Positions 1-9,541 of a stretch of 64,000 nt of DNA are shown piece by piece (the stretch's first letter is position 1; every line of letters begins with the position of its first letter). Under the pieces are notes generated by a model. That model did not search any database, had not been told where the DNA came from, and saw only the letters and a list, made by a program, of their open reading frames with translations. Source of the stretch: Proteus columbae (lineage in GTDB: Bacteria; Pseudomonadota; Gammaproteobacteria; Enterobacterales; Enterobacteriaceae); contig NZ_CP043925.1 in the NCBI RefSeq assembly GCF_009914335.1, forward strand, positions 2,852,001-2,916,000. Reading direction: 5' to 3'. The position numbers were made by a program, and so were the translations under genes.

Positions 1-1
1 T

Positions 2-394
2 GTATTATCAACCTTACATACTAATTCGGCGTCATCCACATTAATGCGTCTATATAACTTAGGGATTGAAAAAGATCTTATTCATTCCTGTGTTAGTTTA
101 ATTATTTCACAACGATTAGTTCGTTGTTTGTGCCCTCACTGTAAAATATGCTTATCCAATAAACAGCATATTAGTATAAATAAAGAAGAGGTCGAATTAC
201 CAAATTGGCAAGCTGTTGGTTGCCAGCAATGCTGTTCAGGCTATAACGGAAGAACGGCTATCTATGAATGCTTTGAACCATCAAAGCAAACACACTCATC
301 CCTTTATCATCTACTCTATTCAGGTTTTTCATTAATTAAACAAGGCATAACAACACTTGAGGAGGTTTATCAAACGCTAGGAGATATTGAATGA
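2..394 (+). CDS. hofB: HofB/GspE-type type IV pilus assembly ATPase, C-terminal part (5' end outside window)
   Basis: The reading frame is open from the first bases of the window, so this is the C-terminal end of a longer protein. The first residues read VLSTLHTNSASSTLMR, the STLHTN-type motif that follows the Walker B region in GspE/PilB secretion ATPases. Further on, CLCPHCK and a later GCQQC form the paired-cysteine zinc region seen near the C-terminus of this family, followed by GYNGRTAIYE, also typical. These ATPases power assembly of type IV pilus-like fibres at the inner membrane. The stop overlaps the start of hofC by 4 bases, matching the enterobacterial hofB-hofC pair. An internal ATG at 44 is not the real start. 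Confidence 0.85.
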   Translation, partial: VLSTLHTNSASSTLMRLYNLGIEKDLIHSCVSLIISQRLVRCLCPHCKICLSNKQHISINKEEVELPNWQAVGCQQCCSGYNGRTAIYECFEPSKQTHSSLYHLLYSGFSLIKQGITTLEEVYQTLGDIE

Positions 395-1590
395 GATTAC
401 AGCTAATTTATCGCTATGATGCATTAAATTATCAAGGAGAATGGTGCACTGGAAAAATACTGGCGTCCTCTAATAACGAAGCATTTATTAACTTAACTCA
501 ACAACAAAAAGTTCCCATAAAAATCCGTTTATATAAAATCGTTTTATTTCAAGATGCTGATAAACAATATCGAATTCAATTATTCGAACAATTAGCTTTA
601 TTACTTCGTTCTGGTTTAGCACTTCTTCCTGCATTAACACTATTAAAAAATGAATGTCGTTACTCACATTGGCAATGTGTATTAGAAGATATTATTTTTA
701 ACTTAATGCAAGGAGGCTCACTTTCTAAACAATTAAATCGCTATCCACTTTATTTTCCAACCTCACTAAGTCGTTTTGTTTTTATTGGTGAAGAAAGTGG
801 AAAGTTAGATGAAGTGATTACTCTGCAAATAATACAGTTAAAAAAACACCGAGAGATTGTAAAAAGAATCAAAAAAGCTTTTAAATATCCTATTTTTTTA
901 CTGACTGTATTAGTTTTTATTACCAGTATTATGTTGCTCTATGTTTTACCTGAATATCAATCTTTATACAGCGCCTTTAATACAGAACTTCCTCTTTTAA
1001 CACTCGCCCTTATTGATTTTTCACAATGGCTTACTGATTATATCTGCATGATAGTGTTTATCTTTATCGGGTTAATATTTATTTATCGTTTGATTCGTTA
1101 CTCTTTATCACCCTTTTATTTTGCTGAACAAGCTCTCTTTCTTCATCTTCCCTATTTAGGTAAACTTTTAAAATATCAGCAGCTACATCTTATTTTTCAG
1201 ATAATCAGTATTACACAACAAGCAGGATTACCTTTATTACAAAGCTTAAAAATAGGAACAGAACAACTTACACACCCTATTTATAAGCGAATCCTTTCTC
1301 AAATGAGTGATCACATTATGCAAGGTAAATCGTTGAGCTTATTTATGAAGAATGAGCCTCTTTTTACACCTATTTGTTATCAGTTTATTATTTGTGCTGA
1401 AAGCTCAGGACAGTTGCTCTATTTTTGCCAACAATTGAGTGATTGGTTTTATCATCAACTCAATGAGCAATTAAAGACAATAAGTGCTTGGTTAGAACCA
1501 ATGCTAATGACGGTCATTGCATTGATTATTGGCACATTAATCATTGCTATGTATCTTCCTATATTACAGTTAGGTGATACTATACAGTGA
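391..1590 (+). CDS. hofC: HofC/PilC-type inner-membrane platform protein of type IV pilus assembly
   Basis: This 399-residue protein has the duplicated GspF/PilC layout. Each half has a cytoplasmic helical domain carrying a GxxL/GESSG-like signature (FIGEESGKLDE near residue 130, CAESSGQL near 340) followed by hydrophobic segments, roughly residues 165-188, 208-232 and 368-392. In type II secretion and type IV pili this polytopic protein recruits the assembly ATPase. It overlaps hofB by 4 bases, indicating translational coupling. In E. coli guaC lies between hofC and coaE; here only about 230 bases of non-coding DNA separate them. Confidence 0.85.
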   Translation: MRLQLIYRYDALNYQGEWCTGKILASSNNEAFINLTQQQKVPIKIRLYKIVLFQDADKQYRIQLFEQLALLLRSGLALLPALTLLKNECRYSHWQCVLEDIIFNLMQGGSLSKQLNRYPLYFPTSLSRFVFIGEESGKLDEVITLQIIQLKKHREIVKRIKKAFKYPIFLLTVLVFITSIMLLYVLPEYQSLYSAFNTELPLLTLALIDFSQWLTDYICMIVFIFIGLIFIYRLIRYSLSPFYFAEQALFLHLPYLGKLLKYQQLHLIFQIISITQQAGLPLLQSLKIGTEQLTHPIYKRILSQMSDHIMQGKSLSLFMKNEPLFTPICYQFIICAESSGQLLYFCQQLSDWFYHQLNEQLKTISAWLEPMLMTVIALIIGTLIIAMYLPILQLGDTIQ

Positions 1591-1824
1591 ATCACAAGTT
1601 TTATGAGTAACATGCTGTTACTCTGTATTGCACTAACTTATTGATTGATGGCAATTCTATTACATATTATGAGGTAGGGTGTCAGGGTAGCAGAAAATCA
1701 TCTATCATAATAACCGAATAAAACCCAAATATTGCAGTTATTATCTTGTGATAAAAACAAAATTAGGCTTTAGAATACTTGGACTAATAGTAAATTTTAA
1801 TTCATTAAAAACAGATAAACACAA

Positions 1825-2448
1825 ATGGCTTATACGGTTGCTCTTACAGGCGGAATAGGCAGCGGTAAAACTACCGTTGCTAATGCTTTTGCCTCATTAG
1901 GTGTACCTCTTGTTGATGCTGATATTATTGCTCGATTAGTGGTAGAGCCGAACTCCTTAGGACTAAATGCATTGCATCAGCATTTTGGTGGTTGCATTTT
2001 GCTACCCGATGGCTCGTTAAACCGAGCACAGCTGCGCCAGATTATTTTTGAAAATAATGAAGAAAAAACTTGGGTTAACAATCTTCTTCACCCATTGATA
2101 CAGCAAGAGACTCAAAAACAGATACAGCAAATTACAGCGCCCTACTTTATTTGGGTTGTTCCATTATTAATTGAAAATAAATTAACGCATCTCGCCTCTC
2201 GCGTTCTTGTTGTTGATGTTACACAGGAAGAGCAAATAGAAAGAACCATGAAACGAGATGGCGTAAGTCGAGAGCAAGTTCTCAATATTTTAAAAGCTCA
2301 AGCTCAAAGACAGGAACGATTAGCCGTCGCTGATGATATTATTGAAAATCACGATAATAGCCAAAATATGATTGGAAAAGTTAAGCAACTCCATCAGCAT
2401 TACTTAGAATTAGCTCAACAAGCGTTACAGGACAATTGCCATGAGTGA
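1825..2448 (+). CDS. coaE: Dephospho-CoA kinase
   Basis: The product catalyses the last step of coenzyme A synthesis, ATP-dependent phosphorylation of dephospho-CoA at the ribose 3' hydroxyl, in the cytoplasm. The protein is 207 residues, normal for the family. A P-loop GGIGSGKTT lies at residues 9-17, followed by the DAD motif (LVDADIIAR near 30-38) and a lid region with the usual arginines ([13 protein letters not shown]). The ATG at 1825 sits directly before the conserved start. Its last bases overlap the zapD start (ATGAGTGA), so the two are translationally coupled, as in E. coli coaE-zapD-yacG. Confidence 0.95.
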   Translation: MAYTVALTGGIGSGKTTVANAFASLGVPLVDADIIARLVVEPNSLGLNALHQHFGGCILLPDGSLNRAQLRQIIFENNEEKTWVNNLLHPLIQQETQKQIQQITAPYFIWVVPLLIENKLTHLASRVLVVDVTQEEQIERTMKRDGVSREQVLNILKAQAQRQERLAVADDIIENHDNSQNMIGKVKQLHQHYLELAQQALQDNCHE

Positions 2449-3193
2449 TGACATCACAACAATCATCTTCGAACATCCCCTCAATGAAAAAATGCGTTCA
2501 TGGCTTAGAATTGAAAACTCATTGATTCAGATTAACAGTTTTAGTGCAATTGATTCATTACCCACGGCACTCTCGTTTTTCCGTGCGATATCAGAATTTA
2601 TTGAAGTACTTGATCGTGGCGAAATCCGCGCTGAATTACTTAAAGAATTAGAAAAAAGACAAAAAAAATTACAGCAATGGCTTTCATTTCCTAATGTTGA
2701 TAAAGCGATTGTCACTCAAATTATTGATGAATTAGCTGAAAATGCAGCCGTATTAAGTCAAGCACCTCGCATTGGTCAGCATTTAAAACAAGATAAAGTC
2801 ATCAGTTTAGTTAAACAGCGCCTAAGTATTCCTGGCGGATGCTGTAACTTTGATGTGCCAGCATTACATTTGTGGTTAAGCTTACCTCAAACAACCCGTG
2901 ATGAAAGATTACAAAGCTGGTTAACGGGTTTATTGCCATTACAAAATGCATTAAATAGTTTGCTCATGCTTATTCGCCAATCAGATACATTTAAGCCCGC
3001 GCTCAGTCACCGTGGTTTTTATCAAGACAGCGCTGAAGAAGGTGAATTGCTACGTCTTAAGATAGCCATTGATCACCAAATCTATCCTCAAGTCTCTGGG
3101 CATAAAAATCGCTATGCGATCCGCTTTTTACCACTTGATAGTGAAAATGGAACAGTACCTCTAGAGCTACCTTTTGAGATTGCTTGTTGCTAA
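2441..3193 (+). CDS. zapD: Cell division protein ZapD (FtsZ-bundling)
   Basis: This 250-residue protein is a full-length match in character to enterobacterial ZapD/YacF (DUF1342). It has an all-alpha N-terminal half ([16 protein letters not shown] at the start is the family signature) and a beta-rich C-terminal half ending in a cysteine pair. ZapD binds the FtsZ C-terminus and cross-links protofilaments, stabilising the Z-ring. It starts inside the end of coaE (8-base overlap) and is followed about 55 bases later by yacG, the order coaE-zapD-yacG usual in enterics. Its partner gene ftsZ is about 16 kb away in this window. Confidence 0.95.
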   Translation: MSDDITTIIFEHPLNEKMRSWLRIENSLIQINSFSAIDSLPTALSFFRAISEFIEVLDRGEIRAELLKELEKRQKKLQQWLSFPNVDKAIVTQIIDELAENAAVLSQAPRIGQHLKQDKVISLVKQRLSIPGGCCNFDVPALHLWLSLPQTTRDERLQSWLTGLLPLQNALNSLLMLIRQSDTFKPALSHRGFYQDSAEEGELLRLKIAIDHQIYPQVSGHKNRYAIRFLPLDSENGTVPLELPFEIACC

Positions 3194-3247
3194 CATTATG
3201 TTTATTGATATGAGCATAAATCGCACCAATGAAATCTAGGAGAGATA

Positions 3248-3460
3248 ATGAGCGAAGAATTAATTGTAAAATGCCCAACCTGTCAAACAGAAGTTGTTTG
3301 GAATGAAAGCAGCCCTTATCGTCCTTTTTGTAGTAAACGTTGCCAACTTATTGATTTAGGCGAATGGGCGGATGAATCAAAACGTATTCCCAGCCAGAGT
3401 GATATTAATGACAGTGATGATTGGAGCGAGGCTCCGCAACAAGAGCCTAAAGACTTTTAA
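3248..3460 (+). CDS. yacG: DNA gyrase inhibitor YacG, zinc-binding
   Basis: A 70-residue protein with the YacG zinc finger: CPTC near residues 9-12 and CSKRC near 28-32, followed by [16 protein letters not shown], which is nearly invariant in this family. YacG binds GyrB and inhibits gyrase in E. coli. The C-terminal tail is acidic and serine-rich. The start ATG at 3248 follows a purine-rich AGGAGAG sequence at good spacing. It ends the coaE-zapD-yacG set and is followed by an intrinsic terminator. Confidence 0.95.
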   Translation: MSEELIVKCPTCQTEVVWNESSPYRPFCSKRCQLIDLGEWADESKRIPSQSDINDSDDWSEAPQQEPKDF

Positions 3461-3478
3461 TACTCTGATTAATAACAT

Positions 3479-3508
3479 AAAAATAGCCACTCAATCGAGT
3501 GGCTATTT
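3479..3508. terminator. Bidirectional intrinsic terminator between yacG and mutT
   Basis: A perfect stem of AATAGCCACTC paired with GAGTGGCTATT around a four-base loop, flanked by A-run and T-run on either side. It can stop transcription of yacG (+) and of mutT (-), which converge here. Confidence 0.85.
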
Positions 3509-3546
3509 TATTTATAAACGCTTATTTAACACGACTCTACTTTTAC

Positions 3547-3939
3547 TTACTTCTGCAATAACGCCACAATAGTGCGGTTAGCTGGCGGAAAATCATCAGC
3601 ATTTAACGATCCAATAGATATCCACTTGAATTTTTGCCCCTCTTTACCATAGGGCTCATTATCCCATTGTGTGACTAAGAAAAAGGATAACGTAATGTGT
3701 CTATCTGGAAAATCATGCTCTACCGTTTCAAAAAGAGAGCATTGTGTTACATCAATACCGATTTCTTCTTGTAACTCACGGACTAGCGCCTGCTCTGGGG
3801 TTTCTTTATCTTCTAATTTTCCCCCCGGAAATTCCCAAAATCCCCCCATATGCGATTTTAGAGAACGTTGGGTGATAAAGACATTATTGTGTTGATCACA
3901 AATAATACCCGCTGCAATATGTAGCTTTTTTTTATCCAT
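3547..3939 (-). CDS. mutT: 8-oxo-dGTP diphosphatase MutT
   Basis: The product hydrolyses oxidised 8-oxo-dGTP to the monophosphate, keeping it out of DNA. The start chosen is the ATG at 3939, which gives 130 residues beginning MDKKKLHIAAGII, close to the 129 of E. coli; a TTG nine bases upstream is less likely. The Nudix box (G-x5-E-x7-REUxEExGU) is complete: GGKLEDKETPEQALVRELQE then EIGI, about residues 39-62. The C-terminal NADDFPPAN is also MutT-like. In E. coli mutT lies directly after secA; here tna and hpm genes intervene. Two TATAAT-like hexamers within a direct repeat upstream may form its promoter. Confidence 0.95.
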   Translation of the reverse strand: MDKKKLHIAAGIICDQHNNVFITQRSLKSHMGGFWEFPGGKLEDKETPEQALVRELQEEIGIDVTQCSLFETVEHDFPDRHITLSFFLVTQWDNEPYGKEGQKFKWISIGSLNADDFPPANRTIVALLQK

Positions 3940-3964
3940 TATAGACAACCTATTGAATAGTCCA

Positions 3965-3994
3965 GTTATTATAACAACTTAACGTTATTATAAC
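3965..3994 (-). promoter_or_regulatory. Putative mutT promoter region with an 11-bp direct repeat
   Basis: The sequence GTTATTATAAC occurs twice, at 3965-3975 and 3984-3994, with a 19-base period. Read on the - strand each copy contains TATAAT, a consensus -10 hexamer, 25 to 55 bases before the mutT start. No clear -35 was identified. Promoter use is inferred only from the hexamers and position. Confidence 0.35.
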
Positions 3995-4045
3995 GTATAT
4001 CCAATAGCGCTACTCTGGTTTTCTTTCCCTGATTATCTTGGTTGA

Positions 4046-5296
4046 TTAGCGATATATAGGTAATAAACCGAACTGTGCTAATGTTTGGCAAATAATTCCC
4101 ACTGCACCAAAAGCGATAACAGCATAAATTAATCCATTGCCTCCCCACACTTTAAAGCCTGAGTTTGGGAATTTCTGGCGTGCTTTTAGCGCCATAACCG
4201 CAGGGCAAATAATTGCCCATACACATGCCGCGGTTCCTGCATAAGCAATTGCAATTAAGAAACCATTAGGGAAAAGTAAACATAATAGTAAAGGCGGAGT
4301 GAAGCATAAAACGCCAGATTTCAAGCGCCCTGTTTTGTTATCTTCAAATTTTAGTGATGCTAAAATATAGTCGAATAAACCAATCGCAACCCCTAAAAAT
4401 GAACAGAATACGGCACTAATAGAAAACCATAATAAAAAGCCTTCAATATATTTACTATTTAATACAGTGTATAAAGAATCAATAAAGGCATCTAAGTTAC
4501 CGCCTTTTTGGATAATGGTAATAAATTGCTCACGAGGTAAATTTCCCATAGTACCAATCATCCAGAGCAAATAAATCACCAGTGCTAACACACAACCAAT
4601 AATACAGCTTTTCACGACCTTTCTTTCATTTTCATGATAAAGCTTATAAAGGCTACAAACATTACCATGATAACCAAAAGAGGTTATAGCATAAGGAATG
4701 ATGATAAAAATAAAAGGATAAAGATATAATTGACTTTTGCCTTCAAAGGTAGCAGTAAATAATAAATCGCCTCTCGCTTTGAAGAATAAGCCCGAGAATG
4801 CTAATACGAATAGAACAATCTTAATAAATAAAAATATTGAGGTTAAACGGCTGGCACAAGCGCCTCCCCACCATATTGTTGCTCCGAGTACTATGGTAAA
4901 TACAAAGAATATCGCTCTAAGGTTTAGACTAAAGCCATATAATGATGAAGCTTCATAAATGATCGAACCCGCAGCAGAGATATAAGCATAAATTAATATA
5001 TACAATACAAATATCAAAGAGGCATTTGCGAGATAACACGCCCATTTAGGTAATAACTCTTTCGATATATGAAAGTAGTTTGTTCCTGCGCCATATTTCG
5101 ATATACATTCAAGAATATAAATTCCCGAATGAAACATAAAGAAACAGACAATAAATAATATAAAGAGTGAGTTAATAAACCAAGCACCAGACATTATTGT
5201 TGGTAGGCTAAACATTCCCGCACCAATCATGGCGCCGCCCAACACAAATCCCCCTACAATAATTGAGGGTTCTTTATTTACCGACTTATTTTCCAT
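4046..5296 (-). CDS. tnaB: Tryptophan permease TnaB (aromatic amino acid transporter)
   Basis: This 416-residue polytopic membrane protein belongs to the aromatic amino acid permease group of the HAAAP family (TnaB/Mtr/TyrP). The N-terminal GGFVLGGAMIGAGMFSLP is the family signature around the first membrane helix, and about eleven hydrophobic helices follow. TnaB imports tryptophan for TnaA to cleave. It lies 72 bases after tnaA on the same strand, which identifies it as TnaB rather than Mtr. No strong terminator is evident between it and mutT, so tna transcription might read into mutT. Confidence 0.92.
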   Translation of the reverse strand: MENKSVNKEPSIIVGGFVLGGAMIGAGMFSLPTIMSGAWFINSLFILFIVCFFMFHSGIYILECISKYGAGTNYFHISKELLPKWACYLANASLIFVLYILIYAYISAAGSIIYEASSLYGFSLNLRAIFFVFTIVLGATIWWGGACASRLTSIFLFIKIVLFVLAFSGLFFKARGDLLFTATFEGKSQLYLYPFIFIIIPYAITSFGYHGNVCSLYKLYHENERKVVKSCIIGCVLALVIYLLWMIGTMGNLPREQFITIIQKGGNLDAFIDSLYTVLNSKYIEGFLLWFSISAVFCSFLGVAIGLFDYILASLKFEDNKTGRLKSGVLCFTPPLLLCLLFPNGFLIAIAYAGTAACVWAIICPAVMALKARQKFPNSGFKVWGGNGLIYAVIAFGAVGIICQTLAQFGLLPIYR

Positions 5297-5368
5297 TTTT
5301 TAGTCCTTACTGAAATAAGGATAGGGCTCCCGCATTGCACGAGAGCCATTATTATTGTGGAGTATTAT

Positions 5369-6772
5369 TTATTTGATAGGTTTTAATCTAGCAGTAAAGT
5401 GTCTTAATACAGGTGGTTCATATTCGAACTCGAGACCTTTAAGCGTTTTAAACTTCTCTTTTAAACCGATAAGTGCGTCAGCAATATAATCCATATGGTC
5501 GTTGGTATAGACACGACGCGCAATGGTTAAACGCATAAATTCCATATCTGCGTGTTTTTGTTCTCCCGTTGCAGGATCACGACCCAATAAGAACGAACCA
5601 ATTTCAACAGCACGAACACCAGATTCTAAGTAAAGTGCGTTAATCACAGCTTGAGCTGGGAATTGATCACCTGGGATATGCGGTACTAGTTTTTTACAGT
5701 CAACGAAAACAGCATGTCCGCCAGTAGGATATTGAATTGGAATACCCGCTTCACGTAGACGATCACCCAGATATTGAACCTGACCAATACGATAGTGTAG
5801 ATACTCTTCTTCAGTACCTTCCTCTAAACCTTGTACCATTGCTGCCATATCACGACCCGCTAAACCACCATAAGTAACAAAGCCTTCCATTGGTACACAG
5901 CGCTGTCTTGCTAATGTGAATACTTCTTCATTATCACGAATTGAGACTAAACCACCGATATTTAACAGGGGATCTTTCTTCGCTGACATTGTTAATGCAT
6001 CAGCATATTTATACATATCTAAAATAACTTCTTTGATGGTCGCATTTTTATATTTAGGATCACGCTGTTTAATGAAATACGCATTTTCACAATAACGCGC
6101 TGAGTCCATAACAACAAAAATACCGTGTTGTTTTGCGATTTCGTAAACTTCTCTTAAATTATCCATTGAAACAGGCTGACCACCAGCACTATTACAGGTC
6201 ACTGTTGAAACAATGGCAACAACGTTATCAGCACCATGTTTAGCAATATTTTCTTTTAATTTAGCAATATCAAAATTGCCTTTCCAATCATCATAGGTTT
6301 CTGAATCAAACGCTTTTTCAGTCACAATATTAATTGCTTTACAGCCATTTAATTCAACGTGCGCTGCTGTTGTGTCAAAATGGAAGTTAGAAATAAATAC
6401 AGGATTTTTCGCTTTTCCATCTTTTTGTTTATATTTTAATAATACTGGAAAAAGAATATTTTCAGCACCACGTCCTTGGTGAGCAGGAATAATATAATCG
6501 TAGTTAAACAACTCTTTGGCTTTATCTTTTAAATCATAATAGTTTCTTGAGCCTGCATAAGCTTCATCACCTGTTATCATTGCTGCCCACTGGTGATCAC
6601 TCATTGCGTTAGTACCAGAGTCTGTTAATAAATCAATATAGACAGCATGACTTGGTAATAAGAATGGGTTATATCCTGCTTCTTTTAATGCAACTTCACG
6701 TTCTTCTCTTGAAGGAACACGGATTTTCTCTACCATTTTAATACGGAATGGTTCTACGATTCTTTTAGCCAT
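5369..6772 (-). CDS. tnaA: Tryptophanase
   Basis: This pyridoxal-phosphate enzyme cleaves L-tryptophan to indole, pyruvate and ammonia. The 467-residue product closely resembles P. vulgaris tryptophanase as I remember it. The PLP-binding lysine is K266 in the SAKKD motif, and the fold-type-I features are present (QGRGAE near 99-104 for the phosphate, DSARYCEN near 223-230). The closely related tyrosine phenol-lyase is an alternative family, but the TnaC leader upstream and tnaB downstream settle the call. The start ATG at 6772 has AAAGG at suitable spacing. The 114 bases between the tnaC stop and tnaA are very AT-rich, consistent with a Rho-controlled leader. Confidence 0.96.
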   Translation of the reverse strand: MAKRIVEPFRIKMVEKIRVPSREEREVALKEAGYNPFLLPSHAVYIDLLTDSGTNAMSDHQWAAMITGDEAYAGSRNYYDLKDKAKELFNYDYIIPAHQGRGAENILFPVLLKYKQKDGKAKNPVFISNFHFDTTAAHVELNGCKAINIVTEKAFDSETYDDWKGNFDIAKLKENIAKHGADNVVAIVSTVTCNSAGGQPVSMDNLREVYEIAKQHGIFVVMDSARYCENAYFIKQRDPKYKNATIKEVILDMYKYADALTMSAKKDPLLNIGGLVSIRDNEEVFTLARQRCVPMEGFVTYGGLAGRDMAAMVQGLEEGTEEEYLHYRIGQVQYLGDRLREAGIPIQYPTGGHAVFVDCKKLVPHIPGDQFPAQAVINALYLESGVRAVEIGSFLLGRDPATGEQKHADMEFMRLTIARRVYTNDHMDYIADALIGLKEKFKTLKGLEFEYEPPVLRHFTARLKPIK

Positions 6773-6886
6773 GATAATACCTTTAATATAAATTAAATAA
6801 TAAAATTAAAAATAAATAAAATAGCCTTCCCATTTAAATTAAACGGAAAAGAGTATTAAATTATTTTGGATGGATATAAAAAAGGA

Positions 6887-6991
6887 TTATTTTTCAGGGA
6901 AGAAGAAGGCGAGTTCAGAATCAATATTAAACCATTTCTTCAATCTGAAGAAACCTCTTAATATTATCAAAACATTAAATGATGAGAACAT
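6887..6991 (-). CDS. tnaC: TnaC tryptophanase leader peptide (34 aa)
   Basis: A 34-codon ORF on the - strand starts with ATG at 6991 after AAGGG and ends with TAA at 6887. It has a single tryptophan, W20, in WFNID, and a proline at position 32 two residues before the stop (PEK). E. coli TnaC has WFNID with W12, D16 and P24. The Trp-to-Asp (4) and Trp-to-Pro (12) spacings here are identical. In TnaC, free tryptophan stalls the ribosome at the end of the leader and blocks Rho, allowing tnaA-tnaB transcription. It is too short for most gene finders. The two residues after Pro fit my memory of the P. vulgaris leader. Confidence 0.93.
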   Translation of the reverse strand: MFSSFNVLIILRGFFRLKKWFNIDSELAFFFPEK

Positions 6992-7822
6992 ACTTTAACC
7001 CTTATCGTCAGGAAATAGTACAATTTACACGCTAATTTATATAACAGTTAAACACGATTAGTAATATAACAATAGTATATTTTGGACAAAAATCACACTA
7101 TTTATAATTAATGATACATTAACGTGATCACTATCACTTACTTTATTATTTAATAAACTATTTTTTATAACTTAAATTTTTATTGATAATATTAAGTGGT
7201 AATACATGTATTTATATTGCATTTTCATAGAATGAAAGTTGCATTTAAATAACCATACTTTTTATCATGATTAATGATTTAACAATAAAATCCTAATCTT
7301 TTTACTTTCTTGCTAATCATTTTATTCATTAAAATGAAATAATAATTCATGAAATATTTATTCCAGAATAAAACATTAATAAACTTCCAACCAACAAATG
7401 AAAATCTAATTAGCATTCTGCTTTTTTTATATCTTCGAATCTCCTCTCATTATTTATTTTCTCTTTATAAAAAATGAAAAAATTGTAATTAACATAGCTG
7501 AATCGATGGTAGTTTAGGCAAGAAGAAAAAATAACATGAAAGATTATAACCATGAAAATCAATACACTAGATACCATTTAAATGAATCATTTGTTTAAGT
7601 AATGCTATTTTAGATATCAATCATTTTAGTTATGTCGCTATTTAATAGCGAAAGAAATAAAAATTTATCTTTATTTCGTCGATTTTTAATTTCTTTTCAT
7701 ATTGAGAGTAGCCGGTATTTATTATTCTAAAATTAACGATAATATAAAAACATTAATTATTATCTTTCTATATTTAAGCAATATTATTTATATTTGAATT
7801 AATACCTTTATATTGAGGTAAA
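6992..7822. other. 830-bp divergent regulatory region between tnaC and hpmB
   Basis: This gene-free stretch is very AT-rich. The left part carries the tna promoter and a CRP site (listed separately). The right part must hold the hpmBA promoter; a GAGG ribosome site lies just before the hpmB ATG. I saw no transfer RNA, insertion sequence or convincing small gene. A 20-codon ORF starting near 7534 is not supported by anything else. Confidence 0.6.
7123..7138 (-). promoter_or_regulatory. CRP-cAMP binding site of the tna operon
   Basis: The sequence CGTGATCACTATCACT holds both half-sites of the CRP consensus, GTGA-N6-TCAC, without mismatch in the core. It lies about 130 bases upstream of the tnaC start codon. 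E. coli tna is also catabolite-repressed through a CRP site at about -61. The transcription start was not identified with confidence, although TATACT and TATATT hexamers occur near 7070-7085 on the - strand. Confidence 0.7.
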
Positions 7823-9508
7823 ATGAGAAAAAAAGTTATTTTATTAACACTATTAAGTGGTTTTTCAACCAGTGGATTAACAGCAAATGACGCCGGTTAT
7901 TTAGGCTCGATGGGAGAATCGCGGCGCGCATTACAAGATAGCCAACGTGAAATAAATCAACTTATTGAACAAAATCGCTATCAACAACTTCAAGAAAATG
8001 TATTAGAGGTTTCACCTACCCCCACACTTATTACTGAATCAGAACATTGTTTGCCTATTAATGGGGTTTATGTTCAAGGAATTACTTTACTTAATGAAAA
8101 AGATCTTGATTCCTTAACATCATTACCAGAGCAATGTATAAAAAGTGCTGACGTTAACCGTTTAATTAAAGAGTTAACCCAACGCTATCTTCAACATGGT
8201 TATATCACAGCCAGAGTCCAATTTTTACGTCCGAATCAAGAGCAACAACTTGGATTGTATGTTATTGAAGGCTTTATTGAAAAAATAGAAGGTGGCGATC
8301 GAGGCGTTAATACCGCATTACTTTTCCCTCATATTGAAGGAGAGCCTCTTAAACTTTCAAAATTGGATCAAGGGCTCGATCAAGCAAATCGCTTACAATC
8401 GAATAAAGTTAAACTAGATATATTGCCTGGTACGCAATTAGGTGGCTCTATTATTCAGCTCACCAATCAGCGACAAGCACCGTGGCACCTAAATATTTCA
8501 AGTGATAATTATGGGCAAAAAAACTCAGGACGCTGGTTAGTTAGAATGAATGCAAGCTTAGATAGCCCATTAGGGTTATCTGATTTTGTTAGCTTAAATG
8601 CCAGCATTACCACTGATAATCCCAATACACGTTTTAATCGTGCTTACACCCTACTCTATTCTTTACCTTATGGTGCATTGACATTCAGTACTTTTGGTAG
8701 CTATTCCGAGTATGAATTTCATCAAGCATTACAAACACGTACCGTACGTTTATCTGGTGATACCACACAAGTTGGTTTAAGGGGCGATTACGCTTTTTAT
8801 CGTAGTCAAAAACAGATTGATGCCTTAAATATACAGGTAACGCATAAACGAATACGCAACTATTTCAGCCAAATCCGCCTTGATCTAAGTAGCCCTGCTC
8901 TTACAACGGTAGAGCTAGGTATCAACCATTTACACATTGTTCCAAGTGGTGTTATCAGCGTTAATTTAAGTGCTGAGAAAGCCATTGGTTGGTTTGGTGC
9001 AGATGAGTCACCTCGTGTTGCTATTGGCAATGGTAATGACTATCGCTTTACAAAAGTTAAGCTTTTTGCCAATTGGCAACATCGTTTTGCTATATCGAAT
9101 TCTACATTTTTATTCAATAGCGCCTTCTTTGGTCAATATAGCCCCGACACCTTACCAGGTGTGGAATGGCTTAGTTTAACGGATAAAAACGCAATCCGTG
9201 GCTTTGATCAAAGCACACTTTCTGGCGATAACGGCGGCTATTTGCGCAATACGCTTTCTTATCCTTATCGGATAAACACATTTTCAATCACCCCTCGAAT
9301 TGGTCTTGATGCTGGTCGTGTTCAACAACATGGTAACTATGAAGGATGGCGTAGTGGCTATGGGCTAAATTCGGGCTTAAACCTCCAATATCAAAAAGCA
9401 CAGTTCGATATTGAAGTTGCCAAGGGGCATTTGCTTTACAACCAAACAAATTCCAATAAAACCAAAGACCCTACTCAAGTGTTAGTTAGATTTTCATACT
9501 TATTTTGA
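7823..9508 (+). CDS. hpmB: HpmB, outer-membrane two-partner secretion transporter and activator of hemolysin HpmA
   Basis: The 561-residue length equals my memory of Proteus HpmB and is close to Serratia ShlB. Residues 1-20 form a signal peptide (Lys-rich start, hydrophobic core, LTA cleavage). A POTRA domain spans about 75-150 (LPINGVYVQGITLL, then RYLQHGYITARVQFL and LGLYVIEGFIEKIEG). The rest is a beta-barrel with the RGFDQSTLSGDNGGY segment near residue 465, the conserved RGF-type motif of the TpsB inserted loop, and a terminal phenylalanine. It secretes and activates HpmA. It precedes hpmA by 33 bases, so the two form an operon. Confidence 0.95.
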   Translation: MRKKVILLTLLSGFSTSGLTANDAGYLGSMGESRRALQDSQREINQLIEQNRYQQLQENVLEVSPTPTLITESEHCLPINGVYVQGITLLNEKDLDSLTSLPEQCIKSADVNRLIKELTQRYLQHGYITARVQFLRPNQEQQLGLYVIEGFIEKIEGGDRGVNTALLFPHIEGEPLKLSKLDQGLDQANRLQSNKVKLDILPGTQLGGSIIQLTNQRQAPWHLNISSDNYGQKNSGRWLVRMNASLDSPLGLSDFVSLNASITTDNPNTRFNRAYTLLYSLPYGALTFSTFGSYSEYEFHQALQTRTVRLSGDTTQVGLRGDYAFYRSQKQIDALNIQVTHKRIRNYFSQIRLDLSSPALTTVELGINHLHIVPSGVISVNLSAEKAIGWFGADESPRVAIGNGNDYRFTKVKLFANWQHRFAISNSTFLFNSAFFGQYSPDTLPGVEWLSLTDKNAIRGFDQSTLSGDNGGYLRNTLSYPYRINTFSITPRIGLDAGRVQQHGNYEGWRSGYGLNSGLNLQYQKAQFDIEVAKGHLLYNQTNSNKTKDPTQVLVRFSYLF

Positions 9509-9541
9509 TTCACACTCATAGCAATAAACGGAGAAAACTCT

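Noticed and set aside
5369..6772. Tyrosine phenol-lyase instead of tryptophanase
   Set aside because: The two families are close, but the TnaC leader, TnaB neighbour and sequence wording all fit tryptophanase.
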